A DNA stretch of 64,000 nt from positions 42,768,654-42,832,653 of the forward strand of contig NC_084886.1 of the NCBI RefSeq assembly GCF_958979055.1, given 5' to 3'. Positions 54,601 to 64,000 of the stretch are shown piece by piece. The notes under the pieces are model-generated. The model worked only from the letters and a program-made list of their open reading frames with translations, had not been told where the DNA came from and ran no database searches. Every line of letters begins with the position of its first letter. Position 1 is the stretch's first letter. The DNA comes from Alnus glutinosa (taxonomy: Eukaryota; Streptophyta; Magnoliopsida; Fagales; Betulaceae). The translations under genes and the position numbers were made by a program.

Positions 54601-57600
54601 TAATTTCTTGAATGTTCATTAGTAATTCGGTGTGTTAAATTGTATGCTTGACAGTTCAGTGTGAGTCTGTATGCAAATGTGTTCAGATGTCTGAATTTTA
54701 ATCACTGGCAGTAGCCATTGATCTTGTTTTCTGATGTGTTCCAATGCATTGGAGTCATGCCTTCTTGATGGCATCATCTCTTACTTCCAGTTTTAAATTT
54801 TAATTTGTAGCATGTAATTTAGCCAATGGGATGCACAGTGGCTAATAAGTTTTTCATTGGATTCAGCTTGTGTCCTTTCTGATTATGAATTAGTTCTCAA
54901 ACTGCTCATCTTTTATGTTTTTTGGTTGATTTAGAAGACAGATGCGTCTGGCCTATCTTTTTTCTCTCGTTAATAGATTAGATGCATATTTAGGGGTTAC
55001 CATCTCTATATTTTGTACTGAAACATCTCCAATTGGCCGATGCCCACTGTAGTCAGTTGTCAGATAGGTGGCTTATAGTGTAACGTCACTTCCAACTGAT
55101 ACTTGTATTGTTCTCCGTCTGGAATGTGGGTGTTGTCTTGTGTAGCAATCCGTTTGAATGGTTGGCCTTCATGCATTTGGTTGGCGGTATCCACTACGTA
55201 TATACTGTGTCACTTGTATTTGTATCAATGTCTCTTTGTGTGTGCATCTGTCTCTCTATGTATGCAATGTTATTATAGCACATGCTGGAAGACCGAAATT
55301 AATTAGTTAACTCGTCTTGCGGTTAGCTTTATCTCTTTACGTTATGACTCATTCAGTGGAATGTTGCTTGAGTACATGTGCAAGAGTTTCTGCTTCCCTG
55401 TGCCCGGTGGGTTTGTTCTTTTGTAATTGCAGTTTGACTATTTGTGAGGAAGAGGATATTGAACAATGAGATGACCTAGAATTGCTAGATTTTCTAAGTG
55501 GATATGTGCTTCATTGTGTCATGTGGTCATAGACGATGTGTGTTAAAGGTTTAAAATTTTGTTACCTGATTTATACTAGTCATTATATGGCATCCACATG
55601 TTGAAAACGTGACAGTATATGAAATGAGGATCTAAGATGAATAATTGGCAACCAAAGAGGATAGAATGAGAAATGAGCGTCTATTGGAAGTGAGAGGTTG
55701 CACTGTAGAGCATAAGATATGGAATATTATATAAAGATTAGTGCGTCGTCCTGTTAAACAGCTAATCTGTTTTAATTTAGAGTTTAAGATCTTTTGCTTT
55801 TATGTTTGACTTAGAGGGTTTCTGATTGCTGTCTACACTATGTGTTATTACTTACAGAAACATAGGTTCAGTTATGCACCTTCTTCTTCTGTTAATTTCC
55901 CTGCCATTACATACTGCTGCTTCAAGCTGATTGCCCTTTGTTTTCATTTTTGGATACGACAGAAATAATAGGCTGCAATCCCGTCCTTAAGCTGATTTTA
56001 TTTTCACAAAACTATCAACTATCCCAAGTCGTATTCCTACGATCACTAAACATTTTTATAGGGAACAAGAATGTTGAAATCATACTATGGTGCTGAGTCT
56101 TTTGAAAGATACTGCACATTCATTATTAAGAAACAAAAAGGGGGAAAATGTGCTGGTGTATTCAATAGTTTATCTGGCAGTAGTTAAGAACTTATGGTAC
56201 ATAAGTTTGTCAGCTTTGTATATGTTACATTCACTTAGATACTGTTAACTTATGGATGGCATGGCACTGTATTGTTTTTCTTTTTTCTTTTTCATTTTGA
56301 TTGGAAACAATGTCTTGTCTATAAGAATGATGATATATGTTTTTCTGACGTTGGCCTTATTTATTTTTATAAGTAAACTTAGTCTTATTGAAAGCGTAAG
56401 GAGCCCTTAAGTACACTGGAAGTATAAAAAAGGAAACACCTAACTAGGAAAAGAAAAATGAACAAGGAAATCAGCAAAGCTAATTGACAGTGGGGACAAA
56501 AACGCCATCGTCTAAAGATACAGTGTATGAAAAAATGAAGCTAAAATATCCTCCATGGAACTCTCCAAATCCTCAAAAACACCTAAGATTTCTTTCCTTC
56601 CAAACACACTAAAAAATGTAGATTGACACCATCTTCCAAATCGCAGCACTTCTCGGCCTTCTAGACTTCCACCAACAAGCAAACAAGTTGATAACTCTTA
56701 TAGGCATAACCCAAGACATACTAAAACGAGTAAAAATGTTATTCTACAGAGCGTAAGCCACATCATAGTGAAGAAGAAGGTGGTCCACAGATTCCTCATC
56801 ACTCTTGCACAAGCAACATCTATCCACAATGATTTTTTTTTTATAAGTAAGAAAAATATTATTAGAAAAAGCGTAAGGCACCTCTAAATACATAAGGAGT
56901 ATACACAAGAACAACCAAATTCAACCCACAAAAAGCATTCAACAAAACCCTAAAGCCTAAAAGCAGCACCCGAGAACAGCTCACAAAAGAACCCAACAAA
57001 ACCCACAAGGAGTTAAGCCCTAAAACCCGAAAACCTCAAAACCCACGAAGGCACAAAACCCTACTACATGAGAGCCTTGCTTTTCCCGCGCCTAGAGGGA
57101 GCGCTTGCATCGTTGTAATTAATGGAACTTTTCAAATTCAAAAGCTCCCTCTTTCCTTTGGTCTTTTGGCGCGCTATCATTTTGTCCCGATGGAATTCAT
57201 CTTCCATGGCATCTAGGATTGCCAGACTCCTCGCCATGAGCCCTGTCCAACGTCCAATCTAAGGGCAACCCATCCCAAAAATCATCCTTCTCCCAAACAA
57301 CCATCTCCCCATGAAGATCAAACTCGACAAGCCATTCCTGAGATTGAGAAAAACCATTGCCCTCTATGGATGAAGGAATGATGCGACATCCCGGGGGGGA
57401 GTGAAGCCCTATCATCCCAACATCCTTGACCTCCTGAGACGCGGTAGGGGCTATCGTAGCCGGGCGAGGGTCGAGGAACCCCTTCCGAAGGAAACCGCAA
57501 AATTCTTCACTAGAGGCATTGCAACTACTTCCTTTTTAGCAAAATAGATAGGCGTCTTCGAAGCTGCCAGGGAATCTGCTAACAACCCCTCATTCCACTT

Positions 57601-60600
57601 CACTGAGTGACCTTCCCTGAGATCCTTAGCCTTCCGGTAGTATCTCTGGAAAGGTTTAGTGGACTGTAGCCTGTAGCGTGGGGAGAGAAGAATGAATCTT
57701 CTCACCCAACTTAGCCACCCTTGAGAGAGAAGGAAAATGGAACAAAGGTTGAGTCAACCCATCACCAATACCAACTGAGTTGCTAGAGAGAAGGATAGAA
57801 GCATCGTAGGAGCCAGAACCCACTGTAGGCCTTGCCGGAGCCTAAGGGACATCCAGGGTCATTGGAGGCAGCAACTTCGGAGCCGGCAAGGGGAGAAAAA
57901 CGTAAGGGGAAGGCAGCGTGACGGATCCAGCTGTTGGATCGAGAGGCAGATGGCTCGACACACTCCCAGAAGATGACAACCACAGAGCCACCCCAGATTT
58001 TGTCCCCAACGAATTCTCCGGCTGAATCTCCATCGGACCCATACCCACATCTCCAGCTGGAACAAGTTTCTGACAGCTAGACCCACCCTCGGAAGAAGAC
58101 AAACCCGGAATCAACCCAGAGTCTGTCGACGATGTCGTCTCTGGCCGAAGAGAGCACCCCAAAACGACCGTCGACACCGGACCTGCATCCGCCAAAGTTT
58201 TTGTCTGGAAAGATGCTTTGGTTTTGATCTTCGGCAAGAAGCGATCCAACCAAAACCCTTTCCGTTTGAGACCTGAACCGGACCTAGCAAACCGTCCTAG
58301 AAGATTCTCAAGAACCCTGCCCATAGCCATTTTAAAGCCGAGGAGCATCTTGGTCCACGTACGCAAATTTGAATTCAAATGAGCTGGACCTCATACAGAG
58401 TAAACAACATGCATCTTCTTCTTACCCAGCGGACGACGAAGTAAACCTTTGTCCAGTGGATCAAACGAAGAGCTCTCTGACCATACTGGAGGCGTGGACT
58501 TCTCCGTCGAGCTGTGCGGTTGCTCCTCCAGGTCAAAGGAATTCACTGCCAATCTCCCGTCTTCGACCACCCTACACCACGATTCTAGAAATAGGTCCAA
58601 CCCATGCAGTTCTTCATCCGAACCCCGCAACCCAGCATTTGTGCCATGAGAGACAACTTCCCCCCGAACCACTGCTGCATACGATGGAGGAGACTCGCCC
58701 AATCGACTGGAAGAGAGACCCCTTATCTGAGTCACCTTCAAGGAAGATGCCTCAGAACCCATCGTCTGATCCTTAGGATCGAGGAAATTGATCATCTTCC
58801 GCAGTACCCCCGCAACCCGAGCCCAGCCCCAACCTTCACGGCCTTCAAGGAGCCAAATAGCCCCTTTTCGACCACCCTCAGCGAAGACTTCCACCTCTAG
58901 GTAGCGGCCGGACTTGTTCTCACCCCCTCGAAACATCAATACTTTCACATCCTCCCGGAAGTACTTGACGAATTCCTTCGTTGAAACCTTCAAAGCCTCC
59001 TCTACAGAAGCCAACAGCCAAGCTGAACCTTGAAGACCCAAAAATATGAACACGTAGAACCCCTTTCTCCTCTCCTCCAAGCGCAATTCCGGCACTTCAG
59101 CCTTCGCTGAAAAGGAAAAACGTTTGGCTTCCATAGAGAAGCACCGCTCCATTTGATGCAAATCTAAAGAGCTAGAAGAGGAGACACCCTAGAACCATAC
59201 GCACAAAACGAACCCTCGGTACCGCCAACTAGAACCCATCACCAAGCGAACTCGGAGAAGAACAAACAGAGACAACCCGACTGACGCACCAAGAAGAAAT
59301 GAACCAAATGAGACACTAGCGGGATGCGCCTTCACGCGCCATCGCTAGCAGGGGAAGGAAGGAGCAAGCGTGCCTAGAAGATTGTCCACAATGATGATAT
59401 GCATCTTCTTGAGATTGTCCATAGTAAGGATTTTGCCTAGGGTTGTTGACTACGCAAAAAAAGCCGCCATCGAAGGGGTTTGAGTCCGCCACATACTCTT
59501 CCAAGGGAAGCGTCTACCTTCAGAGCAAGCCAATGAGCTGAAGAAGGACTTGACCTTATATACTATAGATGGTGAAATCTCCAATAATCCAAGGGAGATT
59601 CAGGAGCATATAGTTCAATTTTACAAAAACTTGTATGTTGAGAATTGTTCTTGGCGGCCAAGGGTAGAGGGCCTTTCTTTTCTTTCAATTGATGAAGATG
59701 AGAGTAGCTGGCTAGAGAGAGGGTTTGAGGAGAAGGAGGTGTGGGATGTCATCAGAGATTTCAATGGAGACAAGGCTCCGGGCCCCGACGGTTTCACTAT
59801 GGCTTTTTTTCAGAAGTGTTGGGATATCTTAAAGCATGACATTATGGCTGTTTTTGCAGATTTTCACTCTCGAGGCAAGTTTGGAAAGAGTTTCAATGCT
59901 ACTTTTGTCTCTCTGATTCCAAAGAAGAATGATGCTGTGGATGTGAGTGACTTTCGACCTATCAGTCTTATTGGGGGAATTTACAAGATTATTTTCAAAG
60001 TCCTTGCGAACAGGTTTAAATCAGTTTTGGGTAAGATTATTTCAAACACCCAAAATGCGTTCATTGGTGGTCGACAAATCTTGGATTCAGTGCTTATTGC
60101 TAATGAATGTGTGGATAGTCAAATCCGTTCAGGGGATTCTGGGTTGTTGTGTAAGTTGGATTTGGAAAAGGCCTATGATCATGTGAATTGGGACTTCTTA
60201 CTTTACTTATTACAACGTTGTGGCTTTGGGGAGAAATGGAGAGCTTGGATTCGTTTTTGTATCTCTACGGTGAGATTCTCCATCCTTGTCAATGGAACTC
60301 CGGCGGGTTTCTTTACTAGCTCTCGCGGGTTGCGACAAGGTGATCCTTTGTCGCCTTTATTATTTGTGGTGGTTATGGAGGCTTTGAGCCGGATGCTGGC
60401 TGCTGCGGTGGAGCAGGGTTCGATGACAGGTTTTATTGTGGGACATAGAGAGTCAGAGGCAATAGTAGTGAATCATTTATTGTTTGCTGATGATACGTTG
60501 ATTTTTTGTGGAGCGCAAGAAGAACAAATTCGACATCTAAGGTGCATTTTTCTTTGTTTTGAGGCAGTTTCGGGATTAAGGATCAATTTAAGAAAATCAG

Positions 60601-63002
60601 AAATTGTTCCTATTGGTGAGGTGGAGGATGTTGAAGGGTTGGCCCATCTTATGGGTTGTCGGGTTGGATCTTTGCCTATGACGTATTTGGGTATGCCTTT
60701 GGGTGCCTCTTACAAGTCCGTTCTTACTTGGAAAGGGGTGGTTGAGAAAATGGAAAGGAAGCTGGCTGGTTGGAAGCGTATGTATTTGTCAAAGGGTGGA
60801 CGGTTGACTCTTATTAAGAGCACGCTGTCCAATCTCCCCACGTATCTCTTGTCACTGTTCCCTATTCCTTTGAGGGTGGCTAACCGTTTTGAAAAAATCC
60901 AGAGGGATTTCCTATGGGGTGGCATAGGGGATGAGGCCAAATTTCATTTAGTGAAATGGAACAGGATATGTACTCCGTTGCATTCAGGTGGGTTGGGAGT
61001 TCACAACCTCAGCCAGTTTAACCAAGCTCTTTTGGGTAAATGGTTGTGGAGATATGGTAGGGAGAGAGAGGCTTTATGGCGTTTGGTGATTAACGCCAAA
61101 TTTGGGAGCCTAAAGGGTGGGTGGTGCTCTATTGAGGTGTCGGGTTCCTATGGAGTAGGGGTTTGGAAATATATCAGGAAAGGGTGGGAGAAGTTTTGCA
61201 ATTATGTTCGGTTTGTGGTAGGGGATGGGTCATATATCAGTTTCTGGCATGATCGGTGGTGTGGGGAGAGACCTTTGAAGCTTTGTTTTCCAGTTCTGTA
61301 TAGTCTTGTGAGGAACAAAGCGGCAATGGTGGTAGATAATATGGCGGTTCATAATGGCAATATTCATTGGAATGTTCTCTTTACGCGGCAACTCCAAGAC
61401 TGGGAGATGGAGATGGTGCTCTCTTTCTTCGAGCGGTTGTACTCCACTCCGATTCGACAAGGAGAGGGTGACAAGTTAGTTTGAAACCTCTCTACAAGGA
61501 GCTATTTTGAAGTAAGGTCATATTATGAAGCACTTAGTAGGAAAGAAGGTCCATCTTTCCCGTGGAAGAATATATGGTGTGCTAAGGCTCCGACAAGGGT
61601 GGCGTTCTTTGTATGGTCTGCAGCTTTAGGTAAAATTTTAACTCATGACAATCTGCGAAAGAGGAATATTGTGGTTATTGAGTGGTGTTGTATGTGTAAA
61701 AAGAAGGGGGAGTCTATTGATCATCTGTTACTTCATTGCGACACCGCCCGTGAGCTTTGGAGTTTTATGTTTTCTTTATTTGGAATTGAATGGGTCATGC
61801 CACAATCGGTGCTGGGTTTGTTGACTACGTGGGGTGCTTCTCGAGGGCATGGCCTAGCAAAAAATGTTTGGCGTTTAGCTCCTCACTGTGTGTTGTGGAG
61901 CATTTGAAGGGAGCGGAATGCGAGACTTTTTGAAGATGTCGAGACTGTAATGGTAGTATTAAGGAAGCGTCTTCTTAACACGCTATATCTATGGATAGCA
62001 CCCCATCTTTGCCACCTAGGTGTTTCTACTTTTGTAGACTTTCTTAATTTATTAGTTGTTCCTCCCGTTTAGGGGCTCTCTTGTATACTTCCCGTATATT
62101 AGGGTTGCGCCCCTCTGCGCTTTTTATTGAATTTTAAATTACTTATCAAAAAAAAAAAAAAAAATACTAATTGATACTTTTCTTAGGGTCAAGGCCAATG
62201 GTGCCATGCTTTTAGGTTGAAAGGTTGGTGAAACTTGATTGTGTAGCTAAATTGGTGTGCATTTTGAGGTCCCTAGGTAGTTAATTGTTCCACTTCCGTT
62301 TTTATAATTTGGAGGCACCAATCCATCACATCAGATTTGAGTCATTGAAGAAAATGGTGGCATCACCGCAAATTAAAATCAAAAGGAGACATTGGAATCT
62401 TTCCACATGATAGAACTAAACTCATCTGTAATTATCTAGTGGAGTAATTGTTTTGTACACAATGGAACAACTTCATTGTTATATACTGTTGTCCTATGAT
62501 ACAACTGATATAGTTGATGCTTGTTATCTAGCTCTACTCAATGCTATTGTGTAGTCTTGATATCTGAAATTTTCACTTATTCCCTGGTGAATGCATTGCC
62601 TTCATTCCCCTTATCAAACATTTAGGCACACACTGATATCTGTAAGGAAAACCTGAATTATATTCTTCAATGCCCTTGATATGCATAATTTCAGGTCTTC
62701 TAAAGATTTTCCGGACATGCATGGTCTCATAATGCACACTTACAACTCAGATAATGCTGACTTGCGATTGGATCACTTGGGCTTACACAAAGCTCTGTGT
62801 GTTTTAATGGGGTGGAACTACTCAATGCCTCCTGATAACTCAAAGACATATCAGTTTCTATCTGCTGATGAAGCAACAGCAAACCAGGATGATCTGATTA
62901 TATGGCCACCTGTGGTGATCATCCAAAATACAATCACTGGAAAGAGTAAAGAGGGGCGCATGGAAGGTTTGGGAAACAAAGCAATGGATAGTAAAATTAG
63001 AG
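49105..63002 (+). CDS. XS-domain protein (At3g22430-like), 5' part
   Basis: Exon 1 is 49105-49982 and exon 2 is 62695-63002; the gene continues outside the window. The first 395 residues are visible. Residues 1-95 are a low-complexity Pro/Ser-rich tail. GFHMLERRTIVLADDTVRSY and a Gly-rich stretch follow. A C2H2-type finger spans the splice junction (CIVCGR, then SSKDFPDMHGLIMHT; spacing C-x2-C-x10-H-x4-H). The XS domain starts near residue 358 (DLIIWPPVVIIQNT). XS domains occur in SGS3-type RNA-silencing proteins and bind RNA, so a nuclear RNA role is likely but inferred. Exon 1 is strongly GC-rich. The intron is 12.7 kb and holds several retroelements. No lesion is seen in either exon. Confidence 0.88.
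50005..50645 (+). other. XS-gene intron 1, first part
   Basis: Ordinary AT-rich intron sequence. I see no element or exon. Confidence 0.5.
50646..52140 (-). pseudogene. LINE ORF1 fragment interrupted by a hAT element
   Basis: On the minus strand the frames read SKAKRASKLDVGLLVGENLL (across the hAT insertion site), SAVPKVTKEDILVPALSTDV, then LDYSKTVQCAKVLYPFLGIS and CGGNEKKLW. The LDYSKTVQCAKVL...LGISCGG part is typical of the C-terminal half of plant L1-type ORF1 proteins. A second related block at 51905-52140 (GPILLTKKL-like) appears to be an older duplicate. It has several frameshifts and no 3' tail that I could place. Confidence 0.55.
51396..51900. mobile_element. Non-autonomous hAT-like element
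   Basis: A 505-bp element starting TAGGGGTGTTAGATGAGCC and ending GAATACAGCCCTA, with imperfect inverted ends TAGGGgTG/CAgCCCTA. It is flanked by the perfect 8-bp duplication CCTCTTGG (51388-51395 and 51901-51908), the hAT signature. It contains a TG then TA microsatellite (51573-51634) and GAGCTCGAGC-rich palindromes. No transposase. Confidence 0.9.
52141..56354 (+). other. XS-gene intron 1, middle part
   Basis: Mostly unremarkable AT-rich intron. Positions 52590-52790 hold two copies of a GATCAGCTTTGTC/GATCAGCTTGTTAAG(G/A)AAGCC block. Positions 53507-53610 are a short 5'-truncated LINE tail on the plus strand. Positions 53936-54080 hold an inverted repeat around ATTGAATCTATGG/ATAGATTCAATAG. 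No exon was recognised. Confidence 0.5.
53507..53610 (+). repeat. 5'-truncated LINE 3' tail
   Basis: Contains TTGTATACTTCC, GGGTTGTGCCCCTTTGCGCT and TTTAATCATAAAAAA, parallel to the 3' tail of the LINE at 62085-62165. Confidence 0.7.
56834..59384 (-). mobile_element. ORF1-only LINE inserted in an older LINE
   Basis: Flanked by the perfect 11-bp duplication TCCACAATGAT (56823-56833 and 59385-59395), with a poly-T tract (poly-A on the minus strand) at the left end, as expected of target-primed insertion. About 2.55 kb: a 5' leader, one long ORF1, then only about 230 bp from the ORF1 stop to the tail (TATACTCCTTATGTATTTAG, CCTTACGC, TTACTTATAAAA). No endonuclease or reverse transcriptase ORF2 lies between. 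Confidence 0.85.
57064..59161 (-). pseudogene. LINE ORF1 protein (gag-like), degraded
   Basis: Start at 59161 (MHQMERCFSMEAKRF), then RKGFYVFIFLGLQGSAWLLA and KVLMFRGGENKSGRYLEVEV, the N-terminal nucleic-acid-binding part of plant L1 ORF1. The middle has LNSNLRTWTKMLLGFKMAMG. The end reads VEFDLHGEMVVWEKDDFWDG, then a shift, KGKRELLNLKSSINYNDASA, SRRGKSKALM and TAG. An in-frame TGA near 58391, a TAG near 57842 and at least two frameshifts break it. The RRGK basic end is the usual close of ORF1 before ORF2. Confidence 0.8.
59535..62165 (+). mobile_element. 5'-truncated L1-type LINE with reverse transcriptase
   Basis: Plus-strand LINE lacking ORF1 and the endonuclease. It ends with the tail TTGTATACTTCCCGTATATT, GGGTTGCGCCCCTCTGCGCT, TTACTTATC and a run of A (62149-62164). 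It meets the minus-strand LINE head to head near 59530. Confidence 0.9.
59550..62071 (+). pseudogene. LINE ORF2: reverse transcriptase and zf-RVT domain
   Basis: The frame reads NPREIQEHIVQFYKNLY, then GDKAPGPDGFTMAFFQKCWD, SDFRPISLIGGIYKIIFKVL, ANRF, QNAFIGGRQILDSVLIANEC, LCKLDLEKAYDHVNWDFL, RGLRQGDPLSPLLFVVVMEA and HLLFADDTLIF (catalytic FADD). The zf-RVT part follows: FPWKNIWCAKAPTRVAFFVW, CCMCKKKGESIDHLLLHCDT. Stops occur at 61482 (TGA) and near 61905 (TGA); otherwise the frame is open for over 800 residues. The long clean frame suggests a rather recent copy. Confidence 0.93.
62166..62694 (+). other. XS-gene intron 1, last part
   Basis: AT-rich intron sequence up to the acceptor TTTCAG at 62689-62694. 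Nothing else was seen. Confidence 0.55.
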
Positions 63003-64000
63003 GTATAAAGTGCCCTTTCATTCCTTTGTCATTTTTGTCCTATTTGTATCAAAATGTCCTTGCCAAAAGGTTGGCCTTTGGTTATCTAGATCAGATGCAT
63101 GCATCTGGTTTTAGTTGTGAGTCACCATTTATAGCAAAATGCTTATGATTTTCATGATTAGTTTTACTAGTTCCTGATGGGTATCTATTATATTACACCG
63201 AACCAACCCTTTTGGGTATGCTCCATCTATTTCTCAAGTAGACCTTGCTCTGTTGTCTCAGTTAAAGAGCACCATGTTAAAAATTTATTGTAAAACCCTC
63301 AATATACGCCACTATTTGTCATCCCCATTCTCATGATCCCCAGCCCACCCATCTCCTCTGAGAAAGGTTTAAATCATTTCAAAGGGTAATTGGAGTGTAT
63401 AAGGGAGAGTTCTAGGGCATAGTTGCATGCAAACCCCTCTAGTTTAATTTTCATGCCACCCTTCTAATGATGGACTAATTTGATTTTGAGGAGCCTTTTA
63501 TTCTGGAACTTAGTGATATGTAGCGGAGAGCTTTTTTGTTACACGGCAGTTTTTGTCATTATTGGAAATGGCCATATATAGAGCTAAATGACAGAATAGG
63601 AAACATGTATTTGACCCTAGGAAGTTAGGATTAAGGCCTGGTCGAGTGTATATATATTTATTTTCCCTTTTCTAATTCACTTTTTATTTATTCGTTCTAC
63701 AGCAACCTCCAACTTCAATTTTTTGTTAGTCTCTGATACTTCATTTTTGTAATCTCATTGATACTCAATTCATTTGTGTGTATAGTCCATTTGTCTCTGG
63801 AAGAGTTATTTTGCCTCATACTTGTTATTTGGTAGAGCCCATTTTTCTGCTTGTCTGTTTTGACCTGTAATCTTTCTTCGTCTTCTAGTTTTTTTTGGGG
63901 GTGGTTTACCATTCTTCTGTTTTTTATGCTGTTTGTGGCGTCAAATTTTCCTTTTGGTACTTCGGTTCGTATTAATCTTTGCTTTTTATAATGCGGGTAG
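63003..64000 (+). other. XS-gene intron 2 (start)
   Basis: Begins with the GTATAAAG donor after AAAATTAGAG. No further XS exon could be read before the window ends. Confidence 0.55.

Larger units (their letters stand above)
56355..59530 (-). mobile_element. 5'-truncated LINE (zf-RVT end), split by a younger LINE
   Basis: On the minus strand the upstream part (59530-59396) reads RRFPWKSMW, then TLGKILTMDNLKKMHIIIVD. The frame resumes at 56822 as RCCLCKSDEESVDHLLLHYD, then ALWNNIFTRFSMSWVMP. This is the zf-RVT domain that follows reverse transcriptase in plant L1 LINEs. The two parts join in frame once the insertion at 56834-59384 and one copy of its 11-bp duplication are removed. The 3' tail (TACTTCCAGTGTACTTAAGG, CTTACGC, TTACTTATAAAAATAAAT) is at 56355-56430. 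A stop codon in the upstream part shows it was already dead. Confidence 0.82.

Noticed and set aside
56355-62165. Twin-priming inversion of a single LINE
   Set aside because: The minus-strand part contains its own 3' tail and zf-RVT region, which the plus-strand part also has, so they are separate copies.

Overview
This window looks like nuclear DNA of a woody eudicot. Plant genes with GT-AG introns sit among Pack-MULEs, foldback elements, a Helitron, LTR elements and L1-type LINEs. There are no bacterial-style operons or CRISPR arrays. The species was not identified. All gene names come from reading translated exons by eye; no database search was run.

Host genes. (1) Positions 538-2143 (+) hold the last four exons of HISN5 (imidazoleglycerol-phosphate dehydratase); earlier exons lie outside the window. 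(2) Positions 3240-4431 (-) hold a complete three-exon gene for the chloroplast protein PSB27-H2/LPA19. (3) Positions 8340-12653 (+) hold a complete four-exon gene for ribosomal protein S18. Its 3-kb third intron contains mitochondrial-rRNA-like DNA. (4) Positions 17387-17580 (-) hold a U2 snRNA gene with its upstream element and TATA box. (5) From 49105 (+) to beyond 63002 there is an XS-domain gene. Its two visible exons are separated by a 12.7-kb intron full of LINE debris and a small hAT element.

Mobile DNA. Positions 4867-7042 are a MULE with a perfect 9-bp target duplication that carries a scrambled copy of the SNARE gene YKT6. Roughly 19175-31280 is a stack of nested insertions. An outer terminal-inverted-repeat element is split by an LTR-like element (19247-23695), which itself holds a solo LTR (20281-21353). 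Further in, a foldback MULE (26548-29587, perfect 9-bp duplication) is split by a Pack-MULE (27139-29541) carrying fragments of an ABCG transporter and an AVT6-type amino-acid transporter. Positions 33499-36481 are a non-autonomous LTR retrotransposon on the minus strand. Its coding interior is replaced by about 38 copies of a short palindrome. Roughly 40359-48390 is a Helitron with a slightly damaged RepHel gene (41058-45792) and an apparently intact ten-exon RPA-like gene (45797-48202). Inside the XS-gene intron, an ORF1-only LINE (56834-59384) has jumped into an older LINE, and a third LINE with RT and zf-RVT regions faces it head to head (59535-62165).

The host genes are unrelated housekeeping functions (histidine synthesis, photosystem II repair, translation, splicing, probable RNA silencing) and do not form a cluster. 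The main interest is in the mobile DNA: transduplicated gene fragments, repeated nesting, the palindrome array, and the Helitron's preserved RPA gene.
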